Shown here piece after piece: positions 23,775 to 36,147 of a stretch of DNA of 64,000 nt. Positions within the stretch are counted from its first letter, which is position 1, and every line of letters begins with the position of its first letter. The stretch comes from Glutinoglossum americanum (Eukaryota; Ascomycota; Geoglossomycetes; Geoglossales; Geoglossaceae). The notes below the pieces were generated by a model. The model saw only the letters and a list, made by a program, of their open reading frames with translations, made no database searches and had not been told where the DNA came from. The position numbers and the translations under genes are program-made. Location of the stretch: the NCBI GenBank assembly GCA_020080175.1, contig JAGHQL010000040.1, positions 89,908 to 153,907 of the forward strand. Direction: 5' to 3'.

Positions 23775-26700
23775 TTAGGTCCTCCACCTCCCCCAAGAGC
23801 TCCATCTCCTCCCCTTAAAGTTCGAGTCATTTATATCCCCTTCACCCTGGTAATATAGAGCCGGTACGAGCAACCGATACGGCGACGTGATACCTGCCGG
23901 ATCCTTTTGGCTGACTTCGCAATTCAATATGACATCCAACCCATCATCTAGACTGATAGTTGCGCCCTTCACAGCACCACGGGCCTTTGTCAAGGTGCGC
24001 TTCAAGCCACCATTTGGACGATCTGTACCTTGAACGACAGCCGGTGTATCGGCACTAGGGCTGGTGGGATGCTGCCGGGGAAAGTACCCGCCACTTCCGG
24101 TAGACGGCCGAATGGGAATAGCATCGGCGCTTTCGGTGGTGCGGTGATTATTCGCCCCTTCGCCATCCTTATGTTGTCCGCGACGAGAGTTTCGGCGGAA
24201 GATATTTGGTAGAGGGTTTTCCCTGGACAACGACAGCGTCCTCGCCAGTTTTATGCCCATCTGCGGCAGCGCCTCTTGCCGAGTATCCTGTTCTGGAGTC
24301 GGGGGCGGGGTATTTCCCGGCTCATATGGGCTGATCGAACACCAATTGCGCCTAGGAAGCAGGCGTTTGTTGTTGCGAGGTTTGTTGTCAACGTCGTGGG
24401 TGAATATAGGAATCATGTCCTCATCCGTATCTTCATCCAGATGGTGGACTTTGTTGCGTTTGTTGAGAATATCGCTCATTATTTCTGTAGGCGGGCCGTT
24501 AACAATAGCGGAGGAAATAATATTGGGCATGTATCTATGGTCACAGTCCTTTGGTATGCCAAGATTAGGATTCGAGTAGAATCGACCGACGGCTGCAAGA
24601 TGGACATCGCCCCTAAAGATTTTGTCAGCGTGGAGATCGCATATTTGAGATGCGACAAACCAACCCGAGAATTGTCACACGAACGGATTTATCCGCAGCC
24701 AGTTGTTGGAGCTCTTGGATAAGCCAGTTCCGTTCATCTTTATGGTTTTTAGCCGTCCAGTGGTCGTCTAGATCATCGAGTATTTCCACTCCACCGTCAA
24801 ACTTATTGATGAAACCACTAAACAAACCAGCCCTCCCAAGCGCTTTGACGGGGTCCAATAATCGCGAAGTTAGGCTGTTAGAGCGAGGCGTTAGCATTAG
24901 CCCTCGTAAAGAATATAATTTTCAACGTACATATTCTCCAGCCACACTAGCCGAGGGTACGCTATGGGAACTCCAAGCAAGACAATAAGATGTTTCGTTT
25001 CGCCCTCCACAATCTGCGAATAGCATCGGTCGAAAATGTGATCGTAAGTTTCTTGGCTGAGGATTTGATCTCTCTGAGATCTCTTTAGCATCGATACATG
25101 CGTCGAGGGAAGAGGGGCCATACGGTTCTTTCTGTTCGACAATCTAACCCCACAAAAGCGACCTTCCTACCAAGGAACATAAAGACACTTCTACTCAGCT
25201 CATTTATGTAGGGTCCAGGAGCAGCTCCAAGCGTCCAACTAGGCTCATGCTCTTCACCTTCGTCCACGACACTCTGGTGCTGGAACAGCATATAGTATTT
25301 GAATGCAACAGCTCCAAGGCCACTGAAGACGGGAGAAGACATGAAATGATGTGGATACGAACCATATCCGTCGATGATATCATGATCGTCCCAGATATTG
25401 ACCATTGGAATCTGAGAGTTTACCAAGCCGAATAAACCCTGAGAGAACCACATAGAATACCGCTCAAGATAGAAGGTTTCGAGTTCCTTTCTCATACCAA
25501 CTGTGAAAGCTGCCGAATGTTTGTGAAGCGGGTTCTTTATTTCCAGCCATTCCTGGAATTCCGCAGTCTGTCGCATTACGGAGTCGTTGTAGATTTGGTC
25601 TCCACCGCCAATCATGACATGAAATGGCTTTGTTTGGTGGGTGTTGAGGACATCTCTCCATAAAGGATCCGGCCCGCTAAACTGATCTCGATTGGTGACG
25701 CCAACACTAAACCCGTTGCAGCTGTGAAACATGATATTCATCGTCTGTCCGGTCCCAGGAACCCAAAAACCAATAGCCGGACCACGGTTGATGCGATATG
25801 CGATACGGGATTGTTTTTCAGCAAGCTCTACCTCGATATTGAACCGCCAGAAGGTGACTCCAAGCTCAGCGAGTAGCCGGATTCCTTTTACCTCCTTGTA
25901 TCTCCCTACTCTCTCGCCATCAAGAAGCTTCCTTTTGCCCGCAAGTGGCGCCTTACTATCTCCCAGGCCATCCAAATCGGCAACATTCTTTCTTCCAGTA
26001 TAGAGTCCGTTCTCGTCCTCGAGAGCGGACAAGTCTTTCTCCTCAGGCAGCTGTTCTACAGGCTTCACGTACAGCGTCTCCCCGGTCCTCGAGACCTTTG
26101 GAAGGCCTGCAATGGGGTCGACATACTCTGGCGCTAATTCTCCGCTGTCGCCATCCAATTGTGTGGGCGGTGGTGGGACAAGATCCACAGGCTGATAGAA
26201 CAAGCGAAGTATCGGGGGAGTTTCGTACGAAGAGTTGTCGTCGGCAGTCACAATCATCACACTGCCTGTCCATATCTCACGGTAGGTAGCTTCTTTTATT
26301 CCGTTGCGCTGCGGCTTCTGAGATTTAGGTTCAAATCGCATGCCCCGATACCGCAATAGAGGGCCGCATTTCAGAAATAGGGGTGGTCTAAATGTGGTGG
26401 GTGCTGGCGCTTCCCGAACGCGAATCGAGCGCATAGAATGAGTTAGCTTTTTGTGAAAATGAAGCGCATTAGAGATTTTATAATCAGCAAGCAACGAATC
26501 CGAAAAGAAAGAATGGGAAGGGAAAACGGGAATATTTGACGAGGTAAGATAAGTTCTTGTAGAATAGACCCTTTGATATTGAAGATTAAATTTGCTCCTC
26601 CGCTGTACCTTGGCATTGCTCTTCGAGGTGCCTTCGAACCCAATGAGATGTCTAGCAGGAGGTACAACTGGATCTATCCTCCGCTCGATCTCATGTAGAT

Positions 26701-28903
26701 CATTTGCAATCTTATGGTCTTCATGGGGTTGAGTTGGACTGCTCATACCGTCTATGTTTTCACTTTCATTTATTCCATCGGTCCAATTAGATGCGGAGGG
26801 GATATTTCTCCTTCCCCCTGTGCTACTCCTTTTCTTCCCGGTGGAGCCGCCCTCCCACCATGCTTTATCGATCGGTGCGGGTTCAGGATCAAGCAAAAAT
26901 TCTGTTGCGCTTAAGCTTGCTGTGCCAGCCTGTTTCCATTCGGTCAGCCCGGCCGGTGCCGCATGGGGTAGCTCGGGTGACCCGCTTCTGGTCCCATCTC
27001 GGAGCCCATGGTGAAAAGCGTCCAGAAAGCGGTATTTTCCTCGTTCGTCATGGAGACCCAAGATTTCCTGCGCTTTCTGGCTCCCGGGTTTTTGGGCGGA
27101 AGGGATGTTTTTAGATCCAGCTCCAGTGTTAACAATCGATGGCCTTGCGGAGTCGCCGGATTGGAAATGCTTTGGCGCTTCATCATCGCGAGCACCTGTA
27201 GCGTCATACACTAGTGGACCCTGCGCGCGGTTGCTGTGATATTCTGCGTGCTGCCTCGTGTGCGGAACACTGAGGCTCTGGTGCCGACTATGATGCCGAC
27301 CTCCCTGAGATGTTGAGTTGCTGCTCCTGGCAACCCCACCTGTGCTGGAAGTAATATTGTCTGTTCGCTTAGCTGCTGACCGATCGCGGAAGCTAGAGTT
27401 ACGAGCAGGGGCACCAGATTCTGTAGAAACGAGGGTAGGATCCCGAACGTATTGTTGCTCTTGATATTCGAATCCACGTCCAGTGTCGGGTTTTGGAGAA
27501 CGGCTTCTACTACGGTCTTTTCTCGAACCTACTGTGGCGCTCTGTTGCAGTCTCTCCTTTTGCTTGCTGCTAAGACTCCTCACCAATCCCGCCTCCGCAA
27601 GACTGCTTGGCCCAGCGCCAGCTGCAGGAACAGCACTAGTGCCGCCTTGGCTTACTCGACGGCCGCCACGGCCGCCGCGGGCCTCCCTCTCGAGTATCTG
27701 AGATTCTTCTCGATCAGCGCGTTTTTCCTCTCTGCTTATATCTATTAACGTGGACTCCAGCTTTTGTAGTGGCGAGCTGTTAGGGGCCCAGTCAATCGGC
27801 TGCTGTACTGAGTTGTTGGAGGCAACAGATGCTTTGCGAGTCTCGGGGCGGGCGGGTGGCAAAGTAGCTGTGGTCGGGTCTTGAGAGGAGGTGGTCCTCG
27901 AACCTGATCTGTGGTGGGTGGAGGAAGGGTTTGCGGAAGACGACGGACGTCGCCCCTCAGTCTGCGCCTGGGGAGATTGCGGCATCGTGGCAGCCGACTT
28001 GCCGTCGCTCTTATGGCGTCGAACGCTACCTTGTCGATCCAAGTGTTGCGCGGGCTCATATGAACCGCTTAGAGCTGATCTGTTAGATCTAGATCCTTGA
28101 ACCCGTTCAGCAAAAGACTTTGGGTTTCTCTGGTGGGCTATCGGTGGGCCACCGTTCACTCGCGGTCCTCTGTATGATACCGGCGGGGGAGCACGTGGGG
28201 CGTCCGGCGCCTCTGGTGGCGGGTCAGGTAAGGGTTTGTCGTAAATTGAGCGGTCCCCCCTACTTGTTGATGGACGCCGATGTGGATCCGACGAACCTTT
28301 TCCCTTTGCCGATGGACGTCGCTGTGGATCGGTCGAGGTAACTGGATCTTTCCCCTTTGTCGACGGGCGTCGCTGTGGATCGGTCGAGAAAATTGGATCT
28401 TTCTCCTTTGTCGATGGGCGTCGCTGTGGACCCGGCAGGGTAACAAGATCCCTCTCTTGGCTAGCAAGACGTTCCTGTGGATCAAACAAGGGGCCTGTGT
28501 CCTTTCCACGGGCGATAGGATGGCCGTTTGAGTTTGACAAGGCGGTTAGGTCTTTCCCGCGGATTGCAGGGCGTTCCTGCGAATTGTTTGACGAAGGGTG
28601 ATCTTCCCACCGATTCGTAGGGCGCCGCTGTGGATTTGGCGGCACAGCTGGGTCTTTGCCCCTGGTCACAGGACGTCGTTGGGGGACTGGATTTCCACCA
28701 TTGTATGTGAAAGACGGTGGGCGAGGAGCCAGCCCGCCTTGAACGGGAAAGGACGGAGTGGAGGGTGACTCAAAGGGGCTTACTGTCGATATGGACGGAT
28801 CAGGGCCTTCTAGTGGCGATGGTTGCAATAGTCCTTGGGGATAATCGGCTGGAGGCTCGAGTGGGCTTTGGGCAGCTCGGCGGGACGAAGTTCGACGTTC
28901 CAT
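23775..28903 (-). CDS. PhoD-like phosphatase with long disordered N-terminus
   Basis: Large fungal PhoD-like metallophosphatase. Exons 25124-28903, 24931-25073, 24665-24874 and 23775-24612 give about 1656 aa. The start is the first in-frame ATG (M-E-R-R-T-S-S-R-R); the frame upstream is open but only has TTG. Residues 1-800 are Pro/Arg/Ser-rich and disordered, with 17-residue tandem repeats. The phosphatase part begins near residue 830 (P-L-F-L-K-C-G-P-L-L-R-Y). It shows G-G-G-D-Q-I-Y-N-D, W-D-D-H-D-I-I-D-G-Y-G-S-Y-P (about residue 1174), D-C-R-T-E-R-T, and G-G-D-V-H-L-A-A-V-G-R-F re-formed across intron 3. These carry the metal ligands. The C-terminal 200 residues are again disordered and basic. 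For intron 1 I chose the acceptor at 25074-25075, with an upstream GCTAA branch; an alternative AG adds three codons. A small in-frame intron around 26420-26600 cannot be ruled out. Substrate and location are unknown. Confidence 0.88.
28250..28685 (-). repeat. 51-bp coding tandem repeat in PhoD-like gene
   Basis: About nine imperfect units of 17 residues, consensus R-R-P-S-T-K-G-K-D-P-x4-D-P-Q, encoded in a row. The right-hand units (28290-28440) are closest to each other. They lie in the disordered N-terminus and are basic and Ser/Thr rich. Confidence 0.85.
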
Positions 28904-29910
28904 GACGAATTCGGGTCGAGATTTATTCTTTTCAATAAAGTTTGTTAGACCGGCGGTCAAAGGCTCAATGAAACAAGCATGGGGAAGGCGTACATGTACC
29001 TGGAATATATAGCTTGTGTATGGGTTGCCGAATGTAGAAATCAGCTAAGCTCAGGGTAGGATAGACGAGAAGTTGCTGCGCATGTAGTCAATACACGCCT
29101 TATGTATGTTTAACTGCAAGCACGCCAACGTCCGACTTCCAGTTGGTGACTATATCAGAGTGATCATTTGAACGTGTCGGGTGTGGTAGTGTTGGCGATT
29201 AAAAAGCGCTGATGTGAAAAGTGGCGGGATGTCTCATGCTTTGCTGTGCTGTTCAGAAGTCAAGGGTATACGGGCGCCGCGCCAACCATTACTTGTGGTA
29301 GCCTTCTTGTCGGAGGGTTTCAGCAGAGCGGCGGCTGAGATCATTTGTACCTCGAATTTCATTGCAACAACATAAATAGCGGGGCTGGACAAATGAATCC
29401 CTAGATCGTGCCAAGTTTTAAGCTGTGGCTGGTTGGCTGAGGCTCTAGCGTCCATGAAGGTCGTTGAATGGCTCGGTAAGCCTGGGGGCGGTATCTGGCG
29501 GAGTAATGTGCCCCCGTCCAACAATAGAATACGGAGAAAATCCCTGCCGGCTGCAATAAAGTTGCTCTGTCCATGGCAGTGAGAGAGGACACCTCTTCCG
29601 TCACCATCGCCAGCATCACGACGGCGCCACGAAACTCCATCACGCGCAAAACCCTGTTGTGGGTTACATATTGAGCGTTAACTTTCTTCTTCCTTTGATT
29701 ATTGTGTCTTTATTGGGTTGGTGATTTGTCCCCATGCTCTTAGATCAACCCCCCCCTAAAATAATTTCTCTATTCGCTCCATGTATTCACCTGGGCGACC
29801 TAGTGTTCGTTACCGGCTAACTTTTGAAGTTGACGATAGAGCGAGGGGATACTAGGTCATATGCCGAGGGGTTTGTTCGTCGAACCCAAAGCCCTACGAC
29901 GGCAGCAGTC
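28904..29910. promoter_or_regulatory. Divergent promoter region of PhoD-like and kexin genes
   Basis: About 1 kb between the two divergent starts. Minus-strand frames at 29234-29649 are short, overlapping and unrecognised. No specific motif could be assigned. Confidence 0.5.
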
Positions 29911-32648
29911 ATGCGCTGCCTTTCCGCCCTTGGGCTGCTAGCTCTGGTCTCATCTGCAAGCGCCTCACATATGCGAGCTCGGAGCTACGAAACCCATGAT
30001 TACTACGCCATTCACCTCGACTCATCTACTCCGCCGGCACAGGTTGCAGCTTCACTCGGACTGGAATATGAGGGACCACTAGGGGAGCTTCCGGACCACT
30101 ACATCTTTTCTTCAACGCAGCATGAAGGTGATATTATTACGGAGATGCGACGGCGAAGGCGGAAACGAGGTGCTGTTGGGGGTGCTTACACAGACGCGCT
30201 GGACTCTATATTATTTTCCCAGAAGCAGAAGCTCAAGCCACGAATGCAGAAACGGGCCTTCGTACCGGAATCTGAACGACAGGAGGGTCCTCCGACTCCC
30301 CCGTCAAACACAGATGGTGTTGCTGTAGATGCTACCATTGCAAAGCAACAAGATATCGCTCGAACCCTCAATATCCAAGACCCAATCTTCGCTGAACAAT
30401 GGCACCTCTTCAATCCAGTACAATATGGACATGACATAAATGTCACCGGCGTTTGGATGCAGGGTGTCACGGGGCATGGCTCTACCGTGGCTATAGTGGA
30501 TGACGGGTTGGACATGTACAGCGATGACTTGAGAGACAACTACTTTGCTGAAGGGTCCTACGATTTTAATGATAAGGTCCCTGAGCCTAAGCCGGTCCTC
30601 TCCGATGACAGACATGGAACCAGATGCGCTGGGGAGGTCGCAGCAGTGAAAAATAACGTATGCGGTGTTGGCGTTGCATATGACTCGAAGGTTGCAGGTC
30701 AGTACTTCTGCTCTCGTCGAGCTACTATTATAGACATTAACCTGAGCCCTAGGTATTCGTATCCTATCAGCAGCAATTACGGATGCCGATGAGGCTATCG
30801 CGATGAATTACGCCTTCCAGAAGAATCAGATTTACTCTTGTTCTTGGGGACCTCCGGATGATGGCAAAGCCATGGATGCTCCCGGAGTACTCATTAAGAG
30901 GGCCATGTTGAATGGCGTGCAAAACGGGCGTAACGGGAAAGGATCGGTCTACGTGTTTGCATCCGGAAATGGAGCTGGCAGGGGAGATAATTGCAACTTT
31001 GATGGATATACCAACAGTATCTATAGCATCACCATTGGCGCTATCGATCGATTGGGCTACAGCCCGTACTACTCCGAGCGATGCTGCGCGCAGATGGTGG
31101 TCACATACAGCAGTGGCAGCGGTGATGCAATCGTAAGTAAATCGCAATCATTACCCACAATATGCTCAGGACAGGGCTAATCGATCCTAGCACACAACGG
31201 ACGTTGGCACCAATCAGTGCTCTTCGACGCACGGTGGGACATCCGCTGCAGCACCACTTGCGGCGGGTATATTCGCTCTTGTTCTGTCTATTCGGCCTGA
31301 CCTTTCGTGGCGAGATCTCCAATATCTCACGCAACAAACTGCCGTTCCAGTAAACATAGAGGATGGCTCTTGGCAACCAACCTGGGCCGGCAAGAATTAC
31401 AGCCACAAGTTTGGATACGGCAAACTTGACTCCTATGCTATCGTGGAGGCTGCTAAGACATTCGAATCCGTCAAGCCTCAAGCTTGGTACTACTCACCCT
31501 GGCTGCACGTCAACCACCCGATCCCCGAAGGAGGTCAGGGGTTGGCAAGCGGGGTCGAGGTTACAGAAGCAAACTTGAAGCAGGCGAATCTAGAGAGGCT
31601 GGAGCATGTGACGGTAACCATGAACATAGCCCATGCCAAAAGAGGGGATTTGAGCGTCGATCTGATTAGCCCCAGTGGGGTGTTGAGTCGCCTGAGTGAG
31701 GCGAGAATCCACGATGATAGCACTCTTGGCTATGCAGATTGGACGTTCATGAGCGTGACTCATTGGTGTGTCCACTAGCACTTCCTTCGTTACTATTCGA
31801 CGCTAACCGCTTTATGTAGGGGCGAGCCTGGCATTGGAAATTGGACAGTGATCGTGAAGGACACCGTCACCAACGAACTCAATGGGACCTTCATTAACTG
31901 GAAACTCAACTTGTGGGGGGAAAGTATCGACCCGGAAAAAGCAGTTTTACTCCCGATGCCGACCGAACACGACGATGACGGCAACGGCGACATACCTAGC
32001 GCAGCGACAACTGCGATCGTTGCAACCACGACCGTCGAGATCCCTTCTGCGTCAACTGGAACACACGTAGTGCCGACCGATCATATCGACCGCCCTATAA
32101 ACTCTAAGCCCTCAGCCACATCAGATGCAGAAACGACGGCATCGTCAAGTTCAACGCCACTACCAACTTCGACGGCTACGCCATCCGACGAAAACCTACT
32201 CCCGTCTTTCTTCCCTACATTTGGTGTTTCAAAACGTACACAAATCTGGATCTATGGCTCTCTCGTCATCGTCATAATTTTCTGCGCGGGGTTGGGTGCC
32301 TATTTCTACTTGGCCCGCCGCAAGCGGCTGCAAAAGAGCAGCCTGGACGCGTACGAGTTTGAGGTCTTGGATGACCAGGAAGATCTCGAAGATGCCACTG
32401 GAGGCACTGGAGCGTTGGGCGCTACGGCAGGAAGGAGGAGGAAGGGGGGAAGGAGGGCAGGGGAGTTGTATGACGCGTTTGCGAGTGGAGATAGCGATGA
32501 GGATGTTTTCAGCGGAGATGAAGGCATGGATGAAAAGGCATATCTGGACGATGCCGATGAAGAGGCGGAGAACTTTGGCGGATCTAGTGGCGAAAAGAGC
32601 CCCGCTAATGGAGGCGAGTCTAGAGAAAGACTGCTGGGGAGGCGTTGA
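29911..32648 (+). CDS. kexB: Kexin, Kex2-type proprotein convertase
   Basis: Late-Golgi subtilisin-like protease that cuts secretory precursors after Lys-Arg/Arg-Arg. Four exons: 29911-30697, 30753-31132, 31191-31765, 31820-32648, giving 856 aa. The chosen ATG gives a clean signal peptide (M-R-C-L-S-A-L-G-L-L-A-L-V); the frame is open further upstream but only with TTG. The propeptide ends at a Q-K-R autoprocessing site (about residue 114). The catalytic triad is Asp about 197 (V-D-D-G-L-D), His about 235 (R-H-G-T-R-C) and Ser about 407 (G-G-T-S-A-A-A-P), with oxyanion Asn about 335. The P/homo-B domain follows (about 475-630), then a Ser/Thr-rich stalk, one membrane span (I-W-I-Y-G-S-L-V-I-V-I-I) and an acidic cytosolic tail with a Y-E-F-E-V-L retrieval-like motif. 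Everything needed for activity is present. Confidence 0.95.
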
Positions 32649-33813
32649 AAAAGGGCTCGAGTCTGTGCGCGTGCATGCATCTCTTTCAATTCCATATCAT
32701 CGGTGTTTGGGTATGCTCCATGTTTCGGACCTGGAACATTTGCGCTGTATACGTATCTAGATGGTGTCTGTTCAATCGCTATCCGTAGGATGGCTCGATT
32801 TGATTGTAATTTTTGGAAATTCGAAAAGTCGCACATGGGTTTTTAGAGGCGGGGCTGCTCCAGTACAAAGTCCTAAGGAAGTTTCCACTTATGCATACCC
32901 TGCTTCCTTCCTTCCCGTTGAGTCACCAACGGCCCCAAGATGTGGGGGCACGGGCCCAACAAAAGACAATTCGGGAGATCGTCGGTTTGAGGAGTCCAAG
33001 GAACGAAGCTGCAGCAGTTGCAAGCTAATAAGCGGTCTGCCGAGGCCGTTTTCTTTTTTTTTTTTTTTTTTGGGAAGATGGTGGAAAGGGGTGGGAACTA
33101 AAGTATATTAGTTGGGGTTCGTTAGCGGTGAGGGCGGTCGAGAACTTCGGGTCTTCCTAAGCCGGTGGGAAAATATTTGGAAGGATTAGGTGAAGAATTT
33201 GAGTTGGAGAGCTGCACGGTTTGCCAACTGCTGTCAAATCCTTCAGCAGCAGTACCTTATGTATTCGTCTCTATTCTGGCGTTATTTGAATTCTAGATAT
33301 GGAATACCCACGCCAACAAAGGACGAGGAGGAGGCATTAAGAAAGGCGACTTTCTCGAGGGGGCTTGTCGTTCGTCGCCGGGTTCCATGGGCCTATTTTG
33401 TCATTTGGATTTGTCCGCATAGGGGCTAAGCCTAACTCGGTCAACGACGCGGGCAACTTTTCCTCACGCTCGTCCCTCTAATTCTACCAAATAGAATAGC
33501 TCGACTTCTGATTATAAACGAGAGAAAACAATTAATAAACGACGGTCTCCGTTCTCTCCGGCGGGAAGTTGAATCCTTAACTACAACTACGAATACATAC
33601 ATACACGAGGGGACGAAAAAGACGGCAAAGGCAGTCACGCTGTTTTATTCGGCCTTCAGACGCGCTTCATCCTCTTCTCTCCGCTCTGCCCTAGGAGTTT
33701 CACTCGCCGCTGCTGCATCCCTCCAGCGGAAGTCCTCAACGGGATCCTCGACTGCCACTGCCTCCAGCTCAGTTGCTTCGTCTTTCTTTGAGCAAAATAG
33801 TTCAAGACGTGCC
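32649..33813. other. Intergenic between kexin and thioredoxin reductase
   Basis: About 1.2 kb: the kexin 3' UTR, a T-run at about 33053-33071, then the promoter of the next gene. Short frames on both strands (for example 33645-33848, -) overlap the first coding exon of the reductase in antisense and are not credible genes. Confidence 0.55.
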
Positions 33814-35253
33814 ATGCATAGCAAGGTAGTCAGTAGGTTCACCCCCACTCCTTCCGGGAATGCCGCCCCACCTTTAACTGAGGTTTTCTTTTGCTAATGC
33901 TTCAAGTATATAGTCATCGGGTACGTGTCTTCGATGATCTTGTCTCTTCTTGGGTGGGAGCGAACTGACGATCCCTTGTGACGGCTAGTTCTGGGCCTGC
34001 AGCTCACACCGCGGCAATCTATCTGTCAAGAGCGGAGTTGAAACGTAAGGGTCCCCTGAGCACACTAAGCACGCTACACGCTACACTCGTGTGGGTCTTT
34101 TTTTCTATTATTACTGACCATACGCGTAGCTGTTCTATACGAAGGCCTACTGGCAAACGGAATTGCGGCGGGTGGTCAGCTGACGACGACCACCGATGTA
34201 GAGAACTACCCTGGCTTCCCTAAAGGCATTGGGGGCCAGGAGCTGATGGTGAGCGCTCAATGCCATCAAGTCCCATCGAATTATTGTCGGAGGTATCTAT
34301 TCTAACAGTACCACCGCGGCAGGATGGCATGCGAGAGCAATCGCTTCGGTTCGGCACCGAGATACTATCCGAAACCGTTTCGAAGGTCGACCTTTCAAAA
34401 CGGCCCTTCAAATACTGGACTGAATTCGGCGAAGAAGAGCCCCCGAGCACTGCCGACGCGATCATCATCGCCACCGGAGCATCGGCCCGTCGACTAGATC
34501 TCCCGGGCGAGGACAAATACTGGCAGAACGGCATCAGTGCCTGCGCAGTCTGCGACGGCGCCGTACCCATCTTCCGGAATAAACACCTAGTGGTAATCGG
34601 CGGTGGTGACTCTGCAGCCGAAGAAGCGATATTCCTCACCAAATATGGCAGCAAAGTCACCGTCCTAGTACGACGGGATGTCCTTCGAGCGTCAAAGACC
34701 ATGGCCAAACGATTATCGTCCCACCCGAAGGTAAAGATCCTATACAACACCGTCGCTGTAGAAGTGAAGGGCGGAGATAAGGGCCTGATGAACGCTCTAA
34801 GGATCAAGGACGTCAAGACGGGCGAGGAGAGCGAGTTAGAGGCTAACGGATTATTTTATGCTGTGGGTCATGACCCCGCGACGGCGTTGGTAAAAGGCCA
34901 GGTCAAGACGGATAGTGAGGGTTACATCATAACGGAGCCCGGGACGAGTTATACGAGCGTCAAGGGGGTATTCGCTGCTGGAGATGTGCAGGACAAGAGA
35001 TATCGACAGGCCATCACAAGTGCCGGTAAAACCCCCCCTTCCTCCTCCTCCTCCTCCCGCCTCCCCTCCGACCAAAACTTGCTAACACAACTATCCAGGA
35101 TCTGGCTGCATCGCCGCCCTCGAAGCAGAACGTCTCCTCACGGAAGAAGAAGCCACCCCCGATGTGCAAGAAGCGAGCAGTACAGCAGAGAAGACTGAGA
35201 AGTCCCAGGTCAATGGGATCGTGCCGGAATACAAATCGAATCCGTTGCTGTAG
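33814..35253 (+). CDS. trxB: Thioredoxin reductase (NADPH)
   Basis: Low-molecular-weight flavoprotein that reduces thioredoxin with NADPH. Six exons: 33814-33825, 33907-33920, 33989-34044, 34130-34248, 34323-35025, 35099-35253, giving 352 aa. The first three exons are only 12, 14 and 56 nt. They are supported because together they restore the conserved start [18 protein letters not shown] with matching phases and GT-AG borders. The redox centre A-C-A-V-C-D (Cys about 141 and 144), the NADPH-binding G-G-G-D-S-A-A-E-E and the FAD-binding [10 protein letters not shown] motif are intact. The product ends in a 35-residue Glu/Thr/Ser-rich tail. Length and motifs match filamentous-fungal orthologues. 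Confidence 0.96.
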
Positions 35254-36147
35254 GGTGTAATCCTGATTCTTGCGTTGCATACCCATGGGACAGAAGGGTT
35301 GGGATGGATGGATAGATGGACGGGTGGGATTACATAAGGGCTAATTTTCCATTTCTACTCTACACATCGCGCTATCCTTTTAGTTCTCCTCTCACCTCTC
35401 TTAGAATAAAAACAGCGCGGTGTTGTGTGTCTCGGTGTGTCGATAGATTGATAGAATCAAAACCATGATATGCTGCAGACATCTTTCTATCCCTTTATTA
35501 AAGTGTCGGCACAACGTTGATTGGGAAGCAAAAGTATAAGTCACCATCTTTCCAAAAAAAACCCACCAAAACCATGAGCAGACAGGAACCCCCCTTTTCC
35601 CATCGAAGACAAACTAGAAAAAAAAAAAACCCTCACCCGCAAATTAAAAATGCTATCTAGATAGATTGGGGGGGTTGTTTTTTTTTTTCATCTCTCCATC
35701 TCTTTCCTTCCGTCTTATCTCGTCTTCTATCCAAGTTCCAAGAAACCCGCCATACAGAAAAAAAAGAAAAAAAAGGAATCGTAAAAGAATCCTAAAAGGA
35801 TAAAAAAAATAAAAATAAAACGGGGGATACACGTATAGAAAAAATCTTCCCTCCCCAAAGGGCCCCCCAGGAGGAAAAGAAACCAGAGACAACTAGAAGG
35901 GAGGGGAAAAAGAAAACTCCTATATAATATCGTCCAAAAAAAAGAGAAAGTCTGGTCCAGCGCTTGGCTCCGCTTGAGATAAAAAAGATAAAATAAAAAA
36001 GAGGTTGGGTGATTTGTTGTTGTTGTACAGGAGAAGAATGTCGGCGTGGTGTAGCGTAGAGAGTAGGGGGAAATATGTATGTATGTATAAAAAAAAAGAA
36101 AAGAGGATGTCCACCGCGAGAAGTCATGCACGAAGCCCCCCCTTATC
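35254..36147. other. Convergent 3' region
   Basis: About 900 bp between convergent genes, with several A- and T-runs (35555-35560, 35617-35629, 35758-35820, 36086-36102). Long open minus-strand frames here are low-complexity Phe/Tyr/Leu translations of these runs, not genes. Confidence 0.65.

Noticed and set aside
26420-26600. Possible in-frame intron in the PhoD-like gene
   Set aside because: The sequence is less conserved here, but I see no canonical donor, and the open frame continues, so it was left as coding.
33645-33848. 67-codon minus-strand frame with an acidic tail
   Set aside because: It is antisense to the first coding exon and leader of thioredoxin reductase, and it is short.
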